A DNA stretch of 64,000 bases from CALLVY01 sp937899855 (GCA_039820405.1 JBCBQC010000014.1:25758-89757), one strand, 5' to 3'; positions 32,942 through 43,642 are shown, numbered from the stretch's first letter. Numbers and translations are program-made. Notes: a model not told the origin generated them from the letters alone.

Positions 32942-35900
32942 ATGAAAAAGCTGCTCCTTTCCCCACTGGCCGCTCTAGTCGTGTTTGCCGCCCTCGCTCC
33001 TTCCTACGCCCATGGTCAAGCCTGCCAACTTAGTCTCCTCTTTTTTGGCAATTTGGTCTGTGACGACAACGGCACTCCCGGCGACCCCTCGGACGATACT
33101 TTTACTTTCCAACTCAACATCGTCAATATCGGTGGTACGGGAACCACCTGGACGGCTAACGACCCCAATACCACCACGGGCACCTACGGGGTGCTCACTA
33201 CCTTTGGGCCCTATCCTGCCAGCGGTGGTGGCTTCAACTTTTCAGTGATCGACGACGTGGACCCTACCTGTATCGCTCCGCTCGGGGTGATTCCCCAGTG
33301 CGTCAGCAACTGTTCGATCAGTGCCTTCACCAGCAACATCGTCTGTGACGACAACGGCACTCCCAACGACCCTTCCGACGATACCTTCACCATTGACTAT
33401 TTCGTGACTGGTACGGGGACGAGCTCGACCTGGATTACCGATGACCCCAATAATACTTCCGGGAGCTACGGGGTGGTCACCTCCGCGGGGCCTTTTCCCG
33501 CCTCGATTACCTTTTTGACCGTTACGGTAAGCGACCTTCTCGATCCCACCTGTACCACCACCTTTGACCTCATCGCTCCTGGCCCCTGCTCCAACGGCTG
33601 CCTCATTGACCTGGACGTGGGACTGCCGATCTGCAACGACAACGGCACGCCCAATAACCCCAACGACGATACCTTTACCTTTACCGTACTGGCCACCGGT
33701 ACCAACACCGGTACGGGCTGGCAGGCCAACGATCCGGCCAGTACCTCCGGGGTCTACGGGGTGCCCGTGACCTTTGGCCCCTATCCCATCAATGGTGGTC
33801 CGGTCATCTTCAACATTACGGACCTGGCCAATGGCAGTTGCCCGGCCACGGTCAACGTTGCCCCCCCTCCGCCCTGTTCCAATGCCTGTAATATTACCGA
33901 TCCGGGCATCGGCGCCATCACCTGTAACGATGCCGGTACGCCGGGCATCCCCGATGATGATATTTTGGAAATCGAACTCAATCCCACGGGAACGGGGCTG
34001 GGGTCCAATTACATCGTAACCTCCCCCTTGCTATCAGCCACTCCGGGTATTGGTACCTACGGGGTACCCAGCATCCAATCATTCCTATTTGCGGGTGCAC
34101 AACCCGGTGCTACCATTCTCATCACCATCACCGATGCCGATGATCCCAGCTGTTTCATCACCTTTACCGTACCCAACATTGCCCCCTGCGTGGCTTGTAC
34201 CATCACGGCCAGTGCGGAGCCCCCCGAGTGTGACGACAATGGGACGCCCACCAATCCGAATGATGACAATTACACCGTGGCGGTTACGGTCAGTGGGGTA
34301 GGAACGGCGGCGGGCTGGACCGCTGACGATCCCAATGCCACCTTGGGATCCTACGACGTCCCCGTTATTTTTGGACCCTACCTCATCAGCGCGGGCCCCA
34401 TTACGGTCACCATCACCGACGATAATGATCCGACTTGTACCTTTACCCTGACCTTTAACCCACCACCCCCCTGTTCGATCCCGCCCTGCGCGATCGATGC
34501 GACCATCAGCAATGTCGTTTGCAGTGATAACGGCACGCCGCTCGACCCGTCCGACGATACGTTTACGGTCGACTACCTCGTCACCGGAACGGGAACGGGA
34601 GCGGGCTGGACCAGTGATGATCCCAACGGGACGAGTGGCAGCTACGGGGTGGTCACCACGGCGGGACCCTTTCCCGCGAGCCTGCCCTTGCTAACCGTTA
34701 CGGTGACCGACTTGGCAGACCCCGGCTGTACGGCCAGTTTTGATCTGGTTTCCCCCGGCCCTTGCTCCAACGGTTGTTTGATCGATCTCGTGGTGGGGCC
34801 CGCCATTTGCGACGACAATGGAACGCCCAGCGATCCCAGCGATGATACGTTTACCTTTACCGTACTGGCCATCGGTACCAACACCGGTGCCGCTTGGCGA
34901 GCCACCGATCCCGCGCTTACCCTTGGTGTATTTGGGGGAACCACCATCTTTGGCACCTATCCCATCAGCGGTGGACCGATTTCCTTTGAGATTTTCGATC
35001 TCTTGAATGCGACTTGCCCGGCTACGGTCACGGTAACGCCTCCAACCTCCTGTTCGAACGCGCCGCCGTGCAACCTGACCGATGCCGGTATTATCGATGT
35101 TTCCTGTAATGACAATGGATCGCCCAATTTCCCGCCGGACGATATCTTAGAAGTCACGTTTGATCCCGTCGGAACGGGATTGAGCTCGTCTTACATCGTA
35201 AGTTCTCCCCTGGGCGTGGTCCTGCCGGGCACGGGCAATTACGGGACGCCCTCCGTACAGGGTTTACAATTTGCGGGGACGCTACCTCCCGGGGCGGTCA
35301 TTCCTTTTACCATCACCGATGCGAACGATCCGACTTGTTCGATCACGGTTGACGTTACCAACACCTGTCCGGTGTGTGGCATCACTGCCAGTGCGGATGT
35401 TCCGATTTGTGACGACAATGGGACGCCCAATGATCCCGCGGATGATACTTATACCGTGCTGGTGGTCCTGAGTGGTGGCACGGGCGCCAACTGGTCGGCC
35501 GATGATCCCAACGGAACGACCGGGGCATACGATATTCCGGTGGTCTTTGGTCCTTATCCGATCGCCGCTGGGCCGCTTACGGTCACCGTCACGGACGATG
35601 GAGACGCCACTTGTACGACGAGTTTTACCTTGGATCCTCCCGCCTCCTGCTCCGTTCCTCCCTGTGTTTTGACCGTTGCTGAGGTCGTACGGCAATGTGA
35701 GGACAACGGGACGCCTAGTGATCCGAGTGATGATTTGTTTACGATTGAGCTTACCGTGGTGGGGCAAAATACGGGTCCCGGTTGGACGGCATCTGGGGTC
35801 AATGGCCTGTACGGCGTTCCCCAAATCTTTGGTCCTTTTCCCATTGCGGGGGGAGCGGTAACTTTTATCCTTACGGATTTGGCGGACCCGACCTGCTCGA

Positions 35901-38887
35901 CTACGCTGACGGTTGCACCGCCGCCGACCTGTTCGGATGTACCCACCTGCAATCTCCTCGATCCCGGTATTGGGGCCATTACCTGTGACGATAATGGAAC
36001 CCCTGGCTTTCCCGACGACGATCTTCTGGTTATTGAACTCAACCCCACGGGAACGGCCTTGGGCGCGGGTTACATCGTTTCCTCTCCCTTGTTTACGGCC
36101 AGCCCTGGATTTGGTACTTACGGTACGGTGGCGGTACAATCCTTTTTACTGGCGGGCGCACAACCCGGTGTCCTGGTCCCCATCACGATCACCGATGTGG
36201 ACGATCCCAGTTGTTCTTTGACCTTTGACATCACCAACGTATCGCCCTGCGTGAGCTGTGCGATTAATGCGAGTTTGGATACCCCCACCTGTAACGACAA
36301 CGGGACGCCCAACGACCCGAGTGACGATACGTATACGATACTGATCACGGTCGATGGTACGGCAACGGCTGCGACTTGGTCCGCCGATGATCCGAATGCG
36401 ACCAGTGGCAACTATAATAATTTGACGCTTTTTGGCCCCTACGCGATTGCGGCGGGCCCCTTGTCCATTACCATTCGCGATGACAATGATCCGAATTGTA
36501 CCACTACCGTAGATTTGGTTCCCCCCGCGCCTTGCTCAACTCCGCTTTGTGTGATTGATGCGAGTGTTGCAAATATTCAGTGTAATGACAACGGTACGCC
36601 GGTGGACCCGAGTGACGATGTGTTTTTCTTTGAGGTGCTGGTGGTTGGACAAAATACGGGAAGTAATTGGACGGGCGGTGGTGCCTCAGGTTTGTACGGG
36701 GTACCGGTGGTACTGGGTCCGTATGCGATTGGAGCTGGGGTGGTGAATTTGGTATTGGTGGATGAAACGGACCCGTCTTGTCAGACGACCTTGAGTGTAT
36801 CCCCACCGTCAACTTGTTCAAATACCTGTTCCATCAGCGCAACCTTTAGCAATGTACAGTGTGATGACAACAATACGCCGATTGATCCGAGTGACGATGT
36901 ATTTTTCTTTGAGGTGCTGGTAGATGGTCAGAACGTGGGTAATAACTGGACGGGCGGTGGTACGTCGGGTTTGTATGGGGTACCGGTAGTACTGGGCCCG
37001 TATTCGATTGGGGCTGGGGTAGTGAATTTGGTAATTACGGATGATAATGATTCCACTTGTCAAACGACCTTGAGTGTATCCCCACCGTCGACTTGTTCGA
37101 ATACCTGTTCGATCAGTGCGACGTTTAGTAATGTCCAGTGTAATGACAACGGTACACCGGTGGACTCAAGCGATGATGTATTTACGTTTGAGGTTTTGGT
37201 GGCTGGTCAGAATGTGGGTGGTGGCTGGACGGGGGGTGGTGCCTCGGGTTTGTACGGCGTACCGGTAGTACTGGGCCCGTATTCGATTGGGGCTGGGGTA
37301 GTAGATTTGGTAATCACGGATGATAGTGATCCCACTTGTCAAACGACCTTGAGTGTATCCCCACCGTCGACTTGCTCAAACACCTGTTCCATCAGCGCGA
37401 CCTTTAGCAATGTGCAATGCGATGACAACGGCACGCCAGTCGACCCCAGCGATGATGTATTTACGGTTGAGGTTTTAGTGGTTGGCCAGAATGTAGGCAG
37501 TGGTTGGACGGGTGGTGGTGCCTCGGGAAGCTACGGTACCCCCATTGTACTGGGGCCCTTCCCCATCTCCACGGGACCGGTCGACCTCCTCCTCGCGGAC
37601 GACAACGACCCCACCTGCCAAACCACCCTCCGGATCGACCCGCCCCTCACCTGCTCCGATGCCTGCCCCCCACCCGATACGGGCTTTGTCGCCGAAGTCA
37701 TCTGCAACGCCAGCACCGCCGAGCTGATCATCGATACCCTGGTGGTCTTAAACGACCAAAACTGCGACAGCATCCTGATCCGCTCGCTGCTGTTTATCCC
37801 CCTGATCGTCGACCAAATCGATGCCGTCATCTGTGAAGGGGACGCCTTCTTCTTTGGGGACCAAGTCCTGACCGAAGCCGGCTTTTACCGCGATACCACC
37901 CTGGCCATCAGCGGTTGCGATTCCATCATCCAACTCAACCTGGAGGTCCGCTCCAGCCTCGTTGAAGAACAAGTCATCGACCTGTGCGAGGGAGAAAGCT
38001 ATACCCTGAATGGCGTCGAATACGACGAAACCAACCCCAGTGGCATCCAAATCCTGGAAAGTTCCACCGGTTGCGATTCCATCATTCGGGTAGCACTTTT
38101 TTACAACACCCTCGACCTAGCCTACGATACCGAGGCGGCCACCTGCATCACAGGAGGAACCTTTTCCCTCAATGCCATCGATGGCGGACAAGCCCCCTTT
38201 ACCCTGCAAATCGACGGTAAAGCCAGCACCGCTTTTGATCGCCTCCCCCTCGTACTCGAGGACCTGCCCAGTGGCGACTACGAAGCCACGGTGGTCGATG
38301 ATCGGGGTTGTGATCGCCGCTTTGAGTTTAACATCGGCCCCGCTCCCACCATCGAACTGGACCTGGGGCTGGATCAAACCCTGACGCTGGGAGACAGCAT
38401 CCTCCTACAAGCCACTCCCCCTAATCCAAACGCGAGCCGCTTGTGGGAATCGGAAGATACGACCATCTGCCCCGACTGTATCGAACAGGTGGTCCGACCC
38501 CTACAAACCACCACCTACCAACTCACTCTAATTGACGAGGAAAGTGGTTGTTCGGCCACCGATCGCATCACCCTGCGAGTGGATGGGCAAGTGGAGGTCT
38601 ACATCCCGAATGCTTTTTCCCCCAACGAAGACGGGGCCAACGATGTCTTTCTCATCTATGGCAATCCCGAACGGATTGAGCGGGTGGAAGTCTTCCGAGT
38701 CTTTGATCGCTGGGGAGCCGTCCTTTTTGAGGCCAACGAGTTCCTCCCCAACGATCCCAACTTCGGCTGGAACGGCCGCTACCGGGGGCAGGACCTCAAT
38801 CCGGCGGTCTTTGTCTACTACGCGGAGGTGACCTTGATTAATGGGCAGCGACTGAGCTTGAGCGGGGATGTGACCCTGGTGCGGTAG
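32942..38887 (+). CDS. Giant repeat surface protein with type B T9SS domain
   Basis: A 1981-residue secreted protein. Residues 1-26 are a signal peptide (MKKLLLSPLAALVVFAALAP...AHG). Sixteen repeats of about 90-110 residues follow, each starting with C-D/N-D-N-G-T-P-x-D-P-S-D-D, then an aromatic strand ending FGPYPI and a DxxDPTC close. The Asp/Asn-rich loop resembles a calcium-binding turn, and paired cysteines suggest a disulfide per repeat. From about residue 1600 there are CEGDAFFF and GCDSII modules, and the C terminus (VYIPNAFSPNEDGANDVF, then FDRWGAVLFEA) is a gliding-motility-type (type B) T9SS domain. It is likely a stalk or adhesin on the cell surface. Confidence 0.9.
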   Translation: MKKLLLSPLAALVVFAALAPSYAHGQACQLSLLFFGNLVCDDNGTPGDPSDDTFTFQLNIVNIGGTGTTWTANDPNTTTGTYGVLTTFGPYPASGGGFNFSVIDDVDPTCIAPLGVIPQCVSNCSISAFTSNIVCDDNGTPNDPSDDTFTIDYFVTGTGTSSTWITDDPNNTSGSYGVVTSAGPFPASITFLTVTVSDLLDPTCTTTFDLIAPGPCSNGCLIDLDVGLPICNDNGTPNNPNDDTFTFTVLATGTNTGTGWQANDPASTSGVYGVPVTFGPYPINGGPVIFNITDLANGSCPATVNVAPPPPCSNACNITDPGIGAITCNDAGTPGIPDDDILEIELNPTGTGLGSNYIVTSPLLSATPGIGTYGVPSIQSFLFAGAQPGATILITITDADDPSCFITFTVPNIAPCVACTITASAEPPECDDNGTPTNPNDDNYTVAVTVSGVGTAAGWTADDPNATLGSYDVPVIFGPYLISAGPITVTITDDNDPTCTFTLTFNPPPPCSIPPCAIDATISNVVCSDNGTPLDPSDDTFTVDYLVTGTGTGAGWTSDDPNGTSGSYGVVTTAGPFPASLPLLTVTVTDLADPGCTASFDLVSPGPCSNGCLIDLVVGPAICDDNGTPSDPSDDTFTFTVLAIGTNTGAAWRATDPALTLGVFGGTTIFGTYPISGGPISFEIFDLLNATCPATVTVTPPTSCSNAPPCNLTDAGIIDVSCNDNGSPNFPPDDILEVTFDPVGTGLSSSYIVSSPLGVVLPGTGNYGTPSVQGLQFAGTLPPGAVIPFTITDANDPTCSITVDVTNTCPVCGITASADVPICDDNGTPNDPADDTYTVLVVLSGGTGANWSADDPNGTTGAYDIPVVFGPYPIAAGPLTVTVTDDGDATCTTSFTLDPPASCSVPPCVLTVAEVVRQCEDNGTPSDPSDDLFTIELTVVGQNTGPGWTASGVNGLYGVPQIFGPFPIAGGAVTFILTDLADPTCSTTLTVAPPPTCSDVPTCNLLDPGIGAITCDDNGTPGFPDDDLLVIELNPTGTALGAGYIVSSPLFTASPGFGTYGTVAVQSFLLAGAQPGVLVPITITDVDDPSCSLTFDITNVSPCVSCAINASLDTPTCNDNGTPNDPSDDTYTILITVDGTATAATWSADDPNATSGNYNNLTLFGPYAIAAGPLSITIRDDNDPNCTTTVDLVPPAPCSTPLCVIDASVANIQCNDNGTPVDPSDDVFFFEVLVVGQNTGSNWTGGGASGLYGVPVVLGPYAIGAGVVNLVLVDETDPSCQTTLSVSPPSTCSNTCSISATFSNVQCDDNNTPIDPSDDVFFFEVLVDGQNVGNNWTGGGTSGLYGVPVVLGPYSIGAGVVNLVITDDNDSTCQTTLSVSPPSTCSNTCSISATFSNVQCNDNGTPVDSSDDVFTFEVLVAGQNVGGGWTGGGASGLYGVPVVLGPYSIGAGVVDLVITDDSDPTCQTTLSVSPPSTCSNTCSISATFSNVQCDDNGTPVDPSDDVFTVEVLVVGQNVGSGWTGGGASGSYGTPIVLGPFPISTGPVDLLLADDNDPTCQTTLRIDPPLTCSDACPPPDTGFVAEVICNASTAELIIDTLVVLNDQNCDSILIRSLLFIPLIVDQIDAVICEGDAFFFGDQVLTEAGFYRDTTLAISGCDSIIQLNLEVRSSLVEEQVIDLCEGESYTLNGVEYDETNPSGIQILESSTGCDSIIRVALFYNTLDLAYDTEAATCITGGTFSLNAIDGGQAPFTLQIDGKASTAFDRLPLVLEDLPSGDYEATVVDDRGCDRRFEFNIGPAPTIELDLGLDQTLTLGDSILLQATPPNPNASRLWESEDTTICPDCIEQVVRPLQTTTYQLTLIDEESGCSATDRITLRVDGQVEVYIPNAFSPNEDGANDVFLIYGNPERIERVEVFRVFDRWGAVLFEANEFLPNDPNFGWNGRYRGQDLNPAVFVYYAEVTLINGQRLSLSGDVTLVR
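33051..37650 (+). repeat. Sixteen-unit tandem repeat within the giant surface-protein gene
   Basis: Units are recognised by the DNA for CDDNGTPxDPSDD and occur sixteen times. Early units differ from one another and come in alternating subtypes (DDTF, DDIL, DDTY endings), suggesting an older composite block duplicated more than once. The last units are much more alike. Confidence 0.85.
36581..37540 (+). repeat. Homogenised 279-bp tandem repeats
   Basis: The final units begin at 36581, 36860, 37139 and 37418, an exact spacing of 279 bp (93 codons). They are nearly identical at DNA level, including the phrase GTATCCCCACCGTC before each Cys-Ser stretch. The upstream units are far more diverged, so this block arose by recent duplication or gene conversion. 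The last unit departs from the others after about 37540. Confidence 0.85.
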
Positions 38888-39179
38888 TCCATGTCCAAAA
38901 CTGTAAAAATCGAGTGGCGACTGGCGGCGGAGGCTTGGGTGTCCCGAAAGGATTCGGGACCTCCCTTTTGCCTCAAGCTCTGCCCCCTCTTCCCCTCCTC
39001 CTCCTATCGCGGCTAACACAATATTTATCCCCACACCCTTCCACCCACCCCCCATCAGGAGGCGTATCCCGATTACTGGTCCCCCTTAGCCCCCCGATTG
39101 GTCTAAGAAGTTCTGTGGTTCCGGTCCGTTTGCGCATTTTCAAGTTGCCGTATTCTGCTCATTCTTCAATACCGCTGTC

Positions 39180-41609
39180 ATGAAATGTGTAAAAACCATC
39201 CACCCACTACTGCTGTGCCTATTTTTTAGCTACTTTCTCCCGGCCCAACAAAGCGAACTGCGGGGCCGCGTGGTCGACGCCGCCGGTGAAGGCGTTGGCT
39301 TTGCCAACGTCCTGTTGCTGGCGCCCGCTGATTCCAGCCTGGTTAAGGGAGGACTCACCCTCGACGACGGAAGCTATTCGATCCAGGCGCCGGTTGGCCA
39401 ATCCTATCTCCTGGCCGCCAGTATGGTAGGTTTCCAAACGACCCACAGTGCAGTATTTACCGTAGGGGAGCAAGGCCCACAAAACATCCCTGAGCTCCTG
39501 CTCACCGAAGGGATCAACCTGGAGGCGGTACAAGTGGTGGCGCGCAAGCCCCTGTTCGAACAGCAGATCGATCGGCTGGTCGTCAACGTTGGCAGCAGCA
39601 CTACGGCAGCGGGAGGAACGGCCCTCGAAGTGCTGGAACGATCGCCGGGGGTGATCGTCAATCGACAGAACAATGGCGTTTCGCTGGTGGGTAAATCGGG
39701 GGTCGTCATCATGATCAATGGAAAGATCACCTACCAACCCGCCGAAGGCATCGTACAGATGCTGGAAGGGATGAGCGCGGACAACATCGAGCGGATCGAA
39801 TTGATCACCGCTCCCTCCGCCAAGTACGATGCCGAGGGCGATGCGGGCTTTATCAACATCGTCCTGAAAAAGCGGACCGACCTGGGGCTCAATGGCAACT
39901 TTTCGCTGGCGGCGGGCTACGGTCGGGGAGAGGTGGGGAACGCCAGTTTGAGCCTCAACTACCGCAACAAACGCCTCAATATCTTTGGCTCCTATTCTTT
40001 TTTGTGGCAAGATCAGGTGGCTGAAATTTTCAATTCCCGTGAGGTGGTGTTCGAGGGCGAAACTACCAACAGCGAGGTGTTTACCGACCGCGATCCCATC
40101 CAACGCAACCACAACGTCCGCGTCGGTCTGGATTACGAGTTGAGCGAAAAGACGGTCATCGGTTTTCTGGCGGCGGGCTACGACAACAAGTGGACCATGG
40201 ACGCCTTCAACGACGCCACCACCACCGTCAATGGCGATCGTACCTCACTCGTAAAATTGTTTAACGTGGAGCGCAACCAGTGGAAACACCTCATGGGCAA
40301 TATCAACGTCCAACACGAATTTCGCCCCGGCACCAAACTCAACTTTGACCTGGATTACCTTTTCTACGAAGACGAAAATCCCAATACCTACGATAACGAT
40401 TTTTTTGACGGAGGGGGCAGCCTGCTGCGTCGGGAAGATACCCGGAGCGATAAATTTACCCCCATCAACATCGCCGTGGGCCAACTGGCTTTTGAACACC
40501 AATTTGGCGAAAAGTGGAAGTACGAAGGCGGCGCCAAGATGGTGCGCTCCGAATTTACCAACGAGGTGAGCGTGGAGACCCTGGTCAACGGCGACTGGAT
40601 CGAAAACCCCACCTTTACCAACCAGAGCGACTTGCAAGAACGCATCTACGCCGTCTATTCTTCCGCCGATTTTAAGGCCAACGAACAAAACAGCTTTAAG
40701 TTTGGCCTGCGGTACGAATATACCGACTCTCAGTTGGATGCCGAAAAGGAAGGACGCGTGGTCGATCGGCAATTTGGCAGCCTTTTTCCGAGCGTCTTTT
40801 ACTCCCGTACCCTCAATGAAAAGCAAAGCCTCAACGCGACCTTTACCCGCCGGATCTCCCGCCCGACCTTTGATGACATGGCCCCCTTCGCCATCTTCCT
40901 CGATCCGACTACCTTCTTCTTTGGCAATGCTGCCCTCCAACCCGCGCTTTCCAACAACGTCAAGGTCGATTACCGCTACGAATCCTTCCTCTTTAGCATC
41001 CAGTACACCTACGAGGACAGCACCATCGCCGGCTTCCAAGACGACGTGGTGATTGAGGAAAACACCCAGGCCTTTCGCCCCATCAATCTCAAAAATACCC
41101 AATCCTGGTCCGCCTCGGCTACCTTGCCTTTTTACATCGGTAACTTCTGGGAGATGCAAAACAACGCCAACGTCCTTTGGATCGTGCTCAACTCCTTCTT
41201 TGAGGGTACGCCCGTCCGGCAGACGGCCCTCAGCTACAACTTCAATACCAACCAAACCTTTAAGCTGCCCCGGGATTTTTCCTTCGAAGCTTCCGCCTTC
41301 TACAATTCGGCGGGCATCTTTGGCCGGGCCCGTTACCAGCCCATCTGGGGCGTCAATGTAGGGCTTCAAAAACGCCTGGCCAACAACCAGGGAACCCTGC
41401 GTTTCAACGTCGCCGACCTCTTTAACTCCATCGTCTTTCGCGTGGGAACCGACCTGCCCGAACTGGGATTCACCACCAATCGCCGCTTCGATTTTAGTCA
41501 GCGCACCTTCCGCCTGAGCTACTCGCGTACCTTCGGCAACAACAAACTCAAAGCCTCGCGTCGTCGGGGAACGGGATCGGAGGAGGAGCGCGGTCGGGTG
41601 AATAATTAA
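39180..41609 (+). CDS. TonB-dependent-receptor-like outer-membrane barrel protein
   Basis: The 809-residue protein has a signal peptide (LLLCLFFSYFLPAQ), a carboxypeptidase-regulatory-like beta-sandwich (LRGRVVDAAGEGVGFANVLLL to about residue 110), a plug-like domain (DRLVVNVGSSTTAAGGTALEVLERSPGVIV, KITYQPAEGIVQMLEG, IERIELITAPSAKYDAEGDAGFINIVLKK), and a large C-terminal barrel of the outer-membrane beta-barrel family. These proteins import or signal through the outer membrane with TonB, although this subgroup often lacks a clear TonB box. Cargo unknown. It stands between the giant surface protein and a metalloprotease-like gene; the 292-bp gap upstream shows no clear signal. Confidence 0.88.
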   Translation: MKCVKTIHPLLLCLFFSYFLPAQQSELRGRVVDAAGEGVGFANVLLLAPADSSLVKGGLTLDDGSYSIQAPVGQSYLLAASMVGFQTTHSAVFTVGEQGPQNIPELLLTEGINLEAVQVVARKPLFEQQIDRLVVNVGSSTTAAGGTALEVLERSPGVIVNRQNNGVSLVGKSGVVIMINGKITYQPAEGIVQMLEGMSADNIERIELITAPSAKYDAEGDAGFINIVLKKRTDLGLNGNFSLAAGYGRGEVGNASLSLNYRNKRLNIFGSYSFLWQDQVAEIFNSREVVFEGETTNSEVFTDRDPIQRNHNVRVGLDYELSEKTVIGFLAAGYDNKWTMDAFNDATTTVNGDRTSLVKLFNVERNQWKHLMGNINVQHEFRPGTKLNFDLDYLFYEDENPNTYDNDFFDGGGSLLRREDTRSDKFTPINIAVGQLAFEHQFGEKWKYEGGAKMVRSEFTNEVSVETLVNGDWIENPTFTNQSDLQERIYAVYSSADFKANEQNSFKFGLRYEYTDSQLDAEKEGRVVDRQFGSLFPSVFYSRTLNEKQSLNATFTRRISRPTFDDMAPFAIFLDPTTFFFGNAALQPALSNNVKVDYRYESFLFSIQYTYEDSTIAGFQDDVVIEENTQAFRPINLKNTQSWSASATLPFYIGNFWEMQNNANVLWIVLNSFFEGTPVRQTALSYNFNTNQTFKLPRDFSFEASAFYNSAGIFGRARYQPIWGVNVGLQKRLANNQGTLRFNVADLFNSIVFRVGTDLPELGFTTNRRFDFSQRTFRLSYSRTFGNNKLKASRRRGTGSEEERGRVNN

Positions 41610-41899
41610 AGTTCCTCCCGCAGCCGTCGGTAGTCCGCCGGAGGGCGGACCCCGTCCGTTCGGGCCCCACCATCCGCTGATGAGGACACCCCCTCGTAAG
41701 TCACTACCCACCCGCAACCGCTCGCCTTACTCCACCCATTGACCTTGCCCCATCGCTTTCCCCGGCACCGCCGCCGTCCCGGGCAAGGCTCACCATTTAC
41801 AGTGATTTTTTGAACTCCCATTATCGGTGATTGAATACCGTGGCGAAATCCTCCAATTTGAGCGGGTGCATTTATCTAACCTCTCAACGAATCCTGCTT

Positions 41900-43642
41900 A
41901 TGACCACAACTCAACGAATTCGCGTCACCGTTCTCATGATCCGACAAACCACGAAAATTGGCTTCCCCGGGCCGCGCCCGATTTTCCTGTCGGCCCAAAC
42001 CCTCCAAAACGGACCCTCCGACGACTGGATCGAATTGGTCTGTCGGCATCGGGAGACCCTCGATTGGGAGCGCGACAAAAAGTTGTTGCCGATGCCCAAC
42101 AAAGATTTTATTCAGGCCGAACTCAACAAAACCACTAACCAGATCGACGTCTTCGACTGGGACGACCGCTCCGGAGTGGTGTCCATCATTCAGAATTTTG
42201 ACCTCACCAATACCTACGCCGTAGCGCGGACCGTACTCGATATGTACCAAGAGACCCTCCAGCAGCCTTACATCAACAGCAGCTCCATTACCTTCGACTA
42301 CCGGGAGGCTTGGGGCAGTAAACTGGCCATCAACATCTATGCGCACGAGGGAGAACCCATCGGGGTGTACAAGTTCAACAAGCAGAGTCAAATCAATACG
42401 ATCGAACTGGGGCGCTGGGCGACTGGACCGACTACGGATCGGTATTACAACTACATCTGCCGCGATTTTGATGGGATCGCGCACGAAGCGGGACACGCCG
42501 TTTTTCGAGCCATCCGATCCGACCACTACAACCACTTCCCCAAACACCTCGAAACCAAAGCCCTGGAAGAATCCTTTGCTGACCTGACTTGTATCTTGGC
42601 ACTCCTCTACCAAATGGACGTCAGTCAAGCCATCATTGCGGATACCTGCGCCGAACCCCGCCAAGAAAGCTTCCTGACCGAGATCGCCGAAAGCCTCAGT
42701 GATTACCGCCGCTCCATCAAGTTCGACAGTACCCTCACCGTCGACCAGGCTCGGGACGCCGCGCCCAGAGAACGACGCTACAAAATGGGCCTCGTCTTTT
42801 CCAATGCCCTGTTTCACTTTACGGTGGAGCTCTTCGAAATGCACGTCGACCGTACGGTCCATAATCCCGTCAAAGTGCTCTACGAAACCGGTAAGCTGAT
42901 CCGTACCCTAGTCATCCGCAGTCTTTACGAGACCCGCCACATCCTGGACCTGACCTTTGGGCAGCTGGCCAAGTCGCTGGGCGACAATATCGAGCAGTAT
43001 TACCCACAATACGTCGCGGAAATCATTTCGGACAATGGCGACCTGGCCAGTGTCCTGACCCTATTCCGCAATGCTTTTTCCGAGCGCGGCATCGCCATTG
43101 CCGAGCAATTGGATGCGCCGTCCGGGAGCCGTAGCAGCGATCATTCCCAGGAGTCGGAAGAAACTGAGGACCCTCCAATCCGACCCCTCTACGACCGGCA
43201 CTGCTACCTGGCACTTTCCGAAGGTACCGTCGACGGAGCGGCCAATGCCGTAAAAAACCATTACCTCCACCTCTACTTCAACCGGAAGATCGACGGAGAA
43301 TACTACGAGATTACTGGAAGCCCGGAGGGTATTCTCAACGAAGCGGATGGTACCCGAAGCTACGAGGGGATCGAAGTAGAAGAAAGACTACAACCGGATG
43401 GAGCGCTTCACTACTACCTTACCGTCCACTGCCAAGTGGTAGCGGACCCCAAAGTATCCACGAGTGTCCGCCGGAGAAATGTACTTTGTTTTCCCGTTGT
43501 CCCCAGCGCGACCGCCCTGAGTTGGGATAAGATCAAATTCGTCCTCAAAGTCAAGAAGAATGGCGAGGAGGGCGAAGAAGACACGATGGAGTTTGACGAA
43601 ATTCCCCCGGAAGAACCCCTCAAGGACGAAAGCCAATTCTGA
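41900..43642 (+). CDS. Gluzincin-like zinc metalloprotease, no signal peptide
   Basis: A 580-residue protein from ATG 41900. The HEAGH motif (H195, E196, H199) followed 25 residues later by EESFAD (E224, D228) copies the thermolysin/gluzincin pattern HExxH ... NExxSD, so a zinc peptidase fold is likely. Residues 430-445 are a polar Ser/Glu linker, after which a separate C-terminal beta domain begins at YDRHCYLALSEGTV and ends in an acidic tail (EEGEEDTMEFDEIPPEEP). No signal peptide, pro-domain or T9SS domain is visible, which is odd for a secreted peptidase; it may work in the cytoplasm. The 290-bp region before it holds a small hairpin (41633-41650) but no clear promoter. Confidence 0.75.
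   Translation: MTTTQRIRVTVLMIRQTTKIGFPGPRPIFLSAQTLQNGPSDDWIELVCRHRETLDWERDKKLLPMPNKDFIQAELNKTTNQIDVFDWDDRSGVVSIIQNFDLTNTYAVARTVLDMYQETLQQPYINSSSITFDYREAWGSKLAINIYAHEGEPIGVYKFNKQSQINTIELGRWATGPTTDRYYNYICRDFDGIAHEAGHAVFRAIRSDHYNHFPKHLETKALEESFADLTCILALLYQMDVSQAIIADTCAEPRQESFLTEIAESLSDYRRSIKFDSTLTVDQARDAAPRERRYKMGLVFSNALFHFTVELFEMHVDRTVHNPVKVLYETGKLIRTLVIRSLYETRHILDLTFGQLAKSLGDNIEQYYPQYVAEIISDNGDLASVLTLFRNAFSERGIAIAEQLDAPSGSRSSDHSQESEETEDPPIRPLYDRHCYLALSEGTVDGAANAVKNHYLHLYFNRKIDGEYYEITGSPEGILNEADGTRSYEGIEVEERLQPDGALHYYLTVHCQVVADPKVSTSVRRRNVLCFPVVPSATALSWDKIKFVLKVKKNGEEGEEDTMEFDEIPPEEPLKDESQF

Noticed and set aside
33051..37650. Regular repeats considered as a CRISPR or satellite array
   Set aside because: The repeats are 279 bp or longer, in frame and translate to a conserved protein unit; there are no short spacers or cas genes.
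40245..41717. A 490-codon open frame on the minus strand
   Set aside because: Antisense to the outer-membrane barrel gene; composition is that of a shadow frame.
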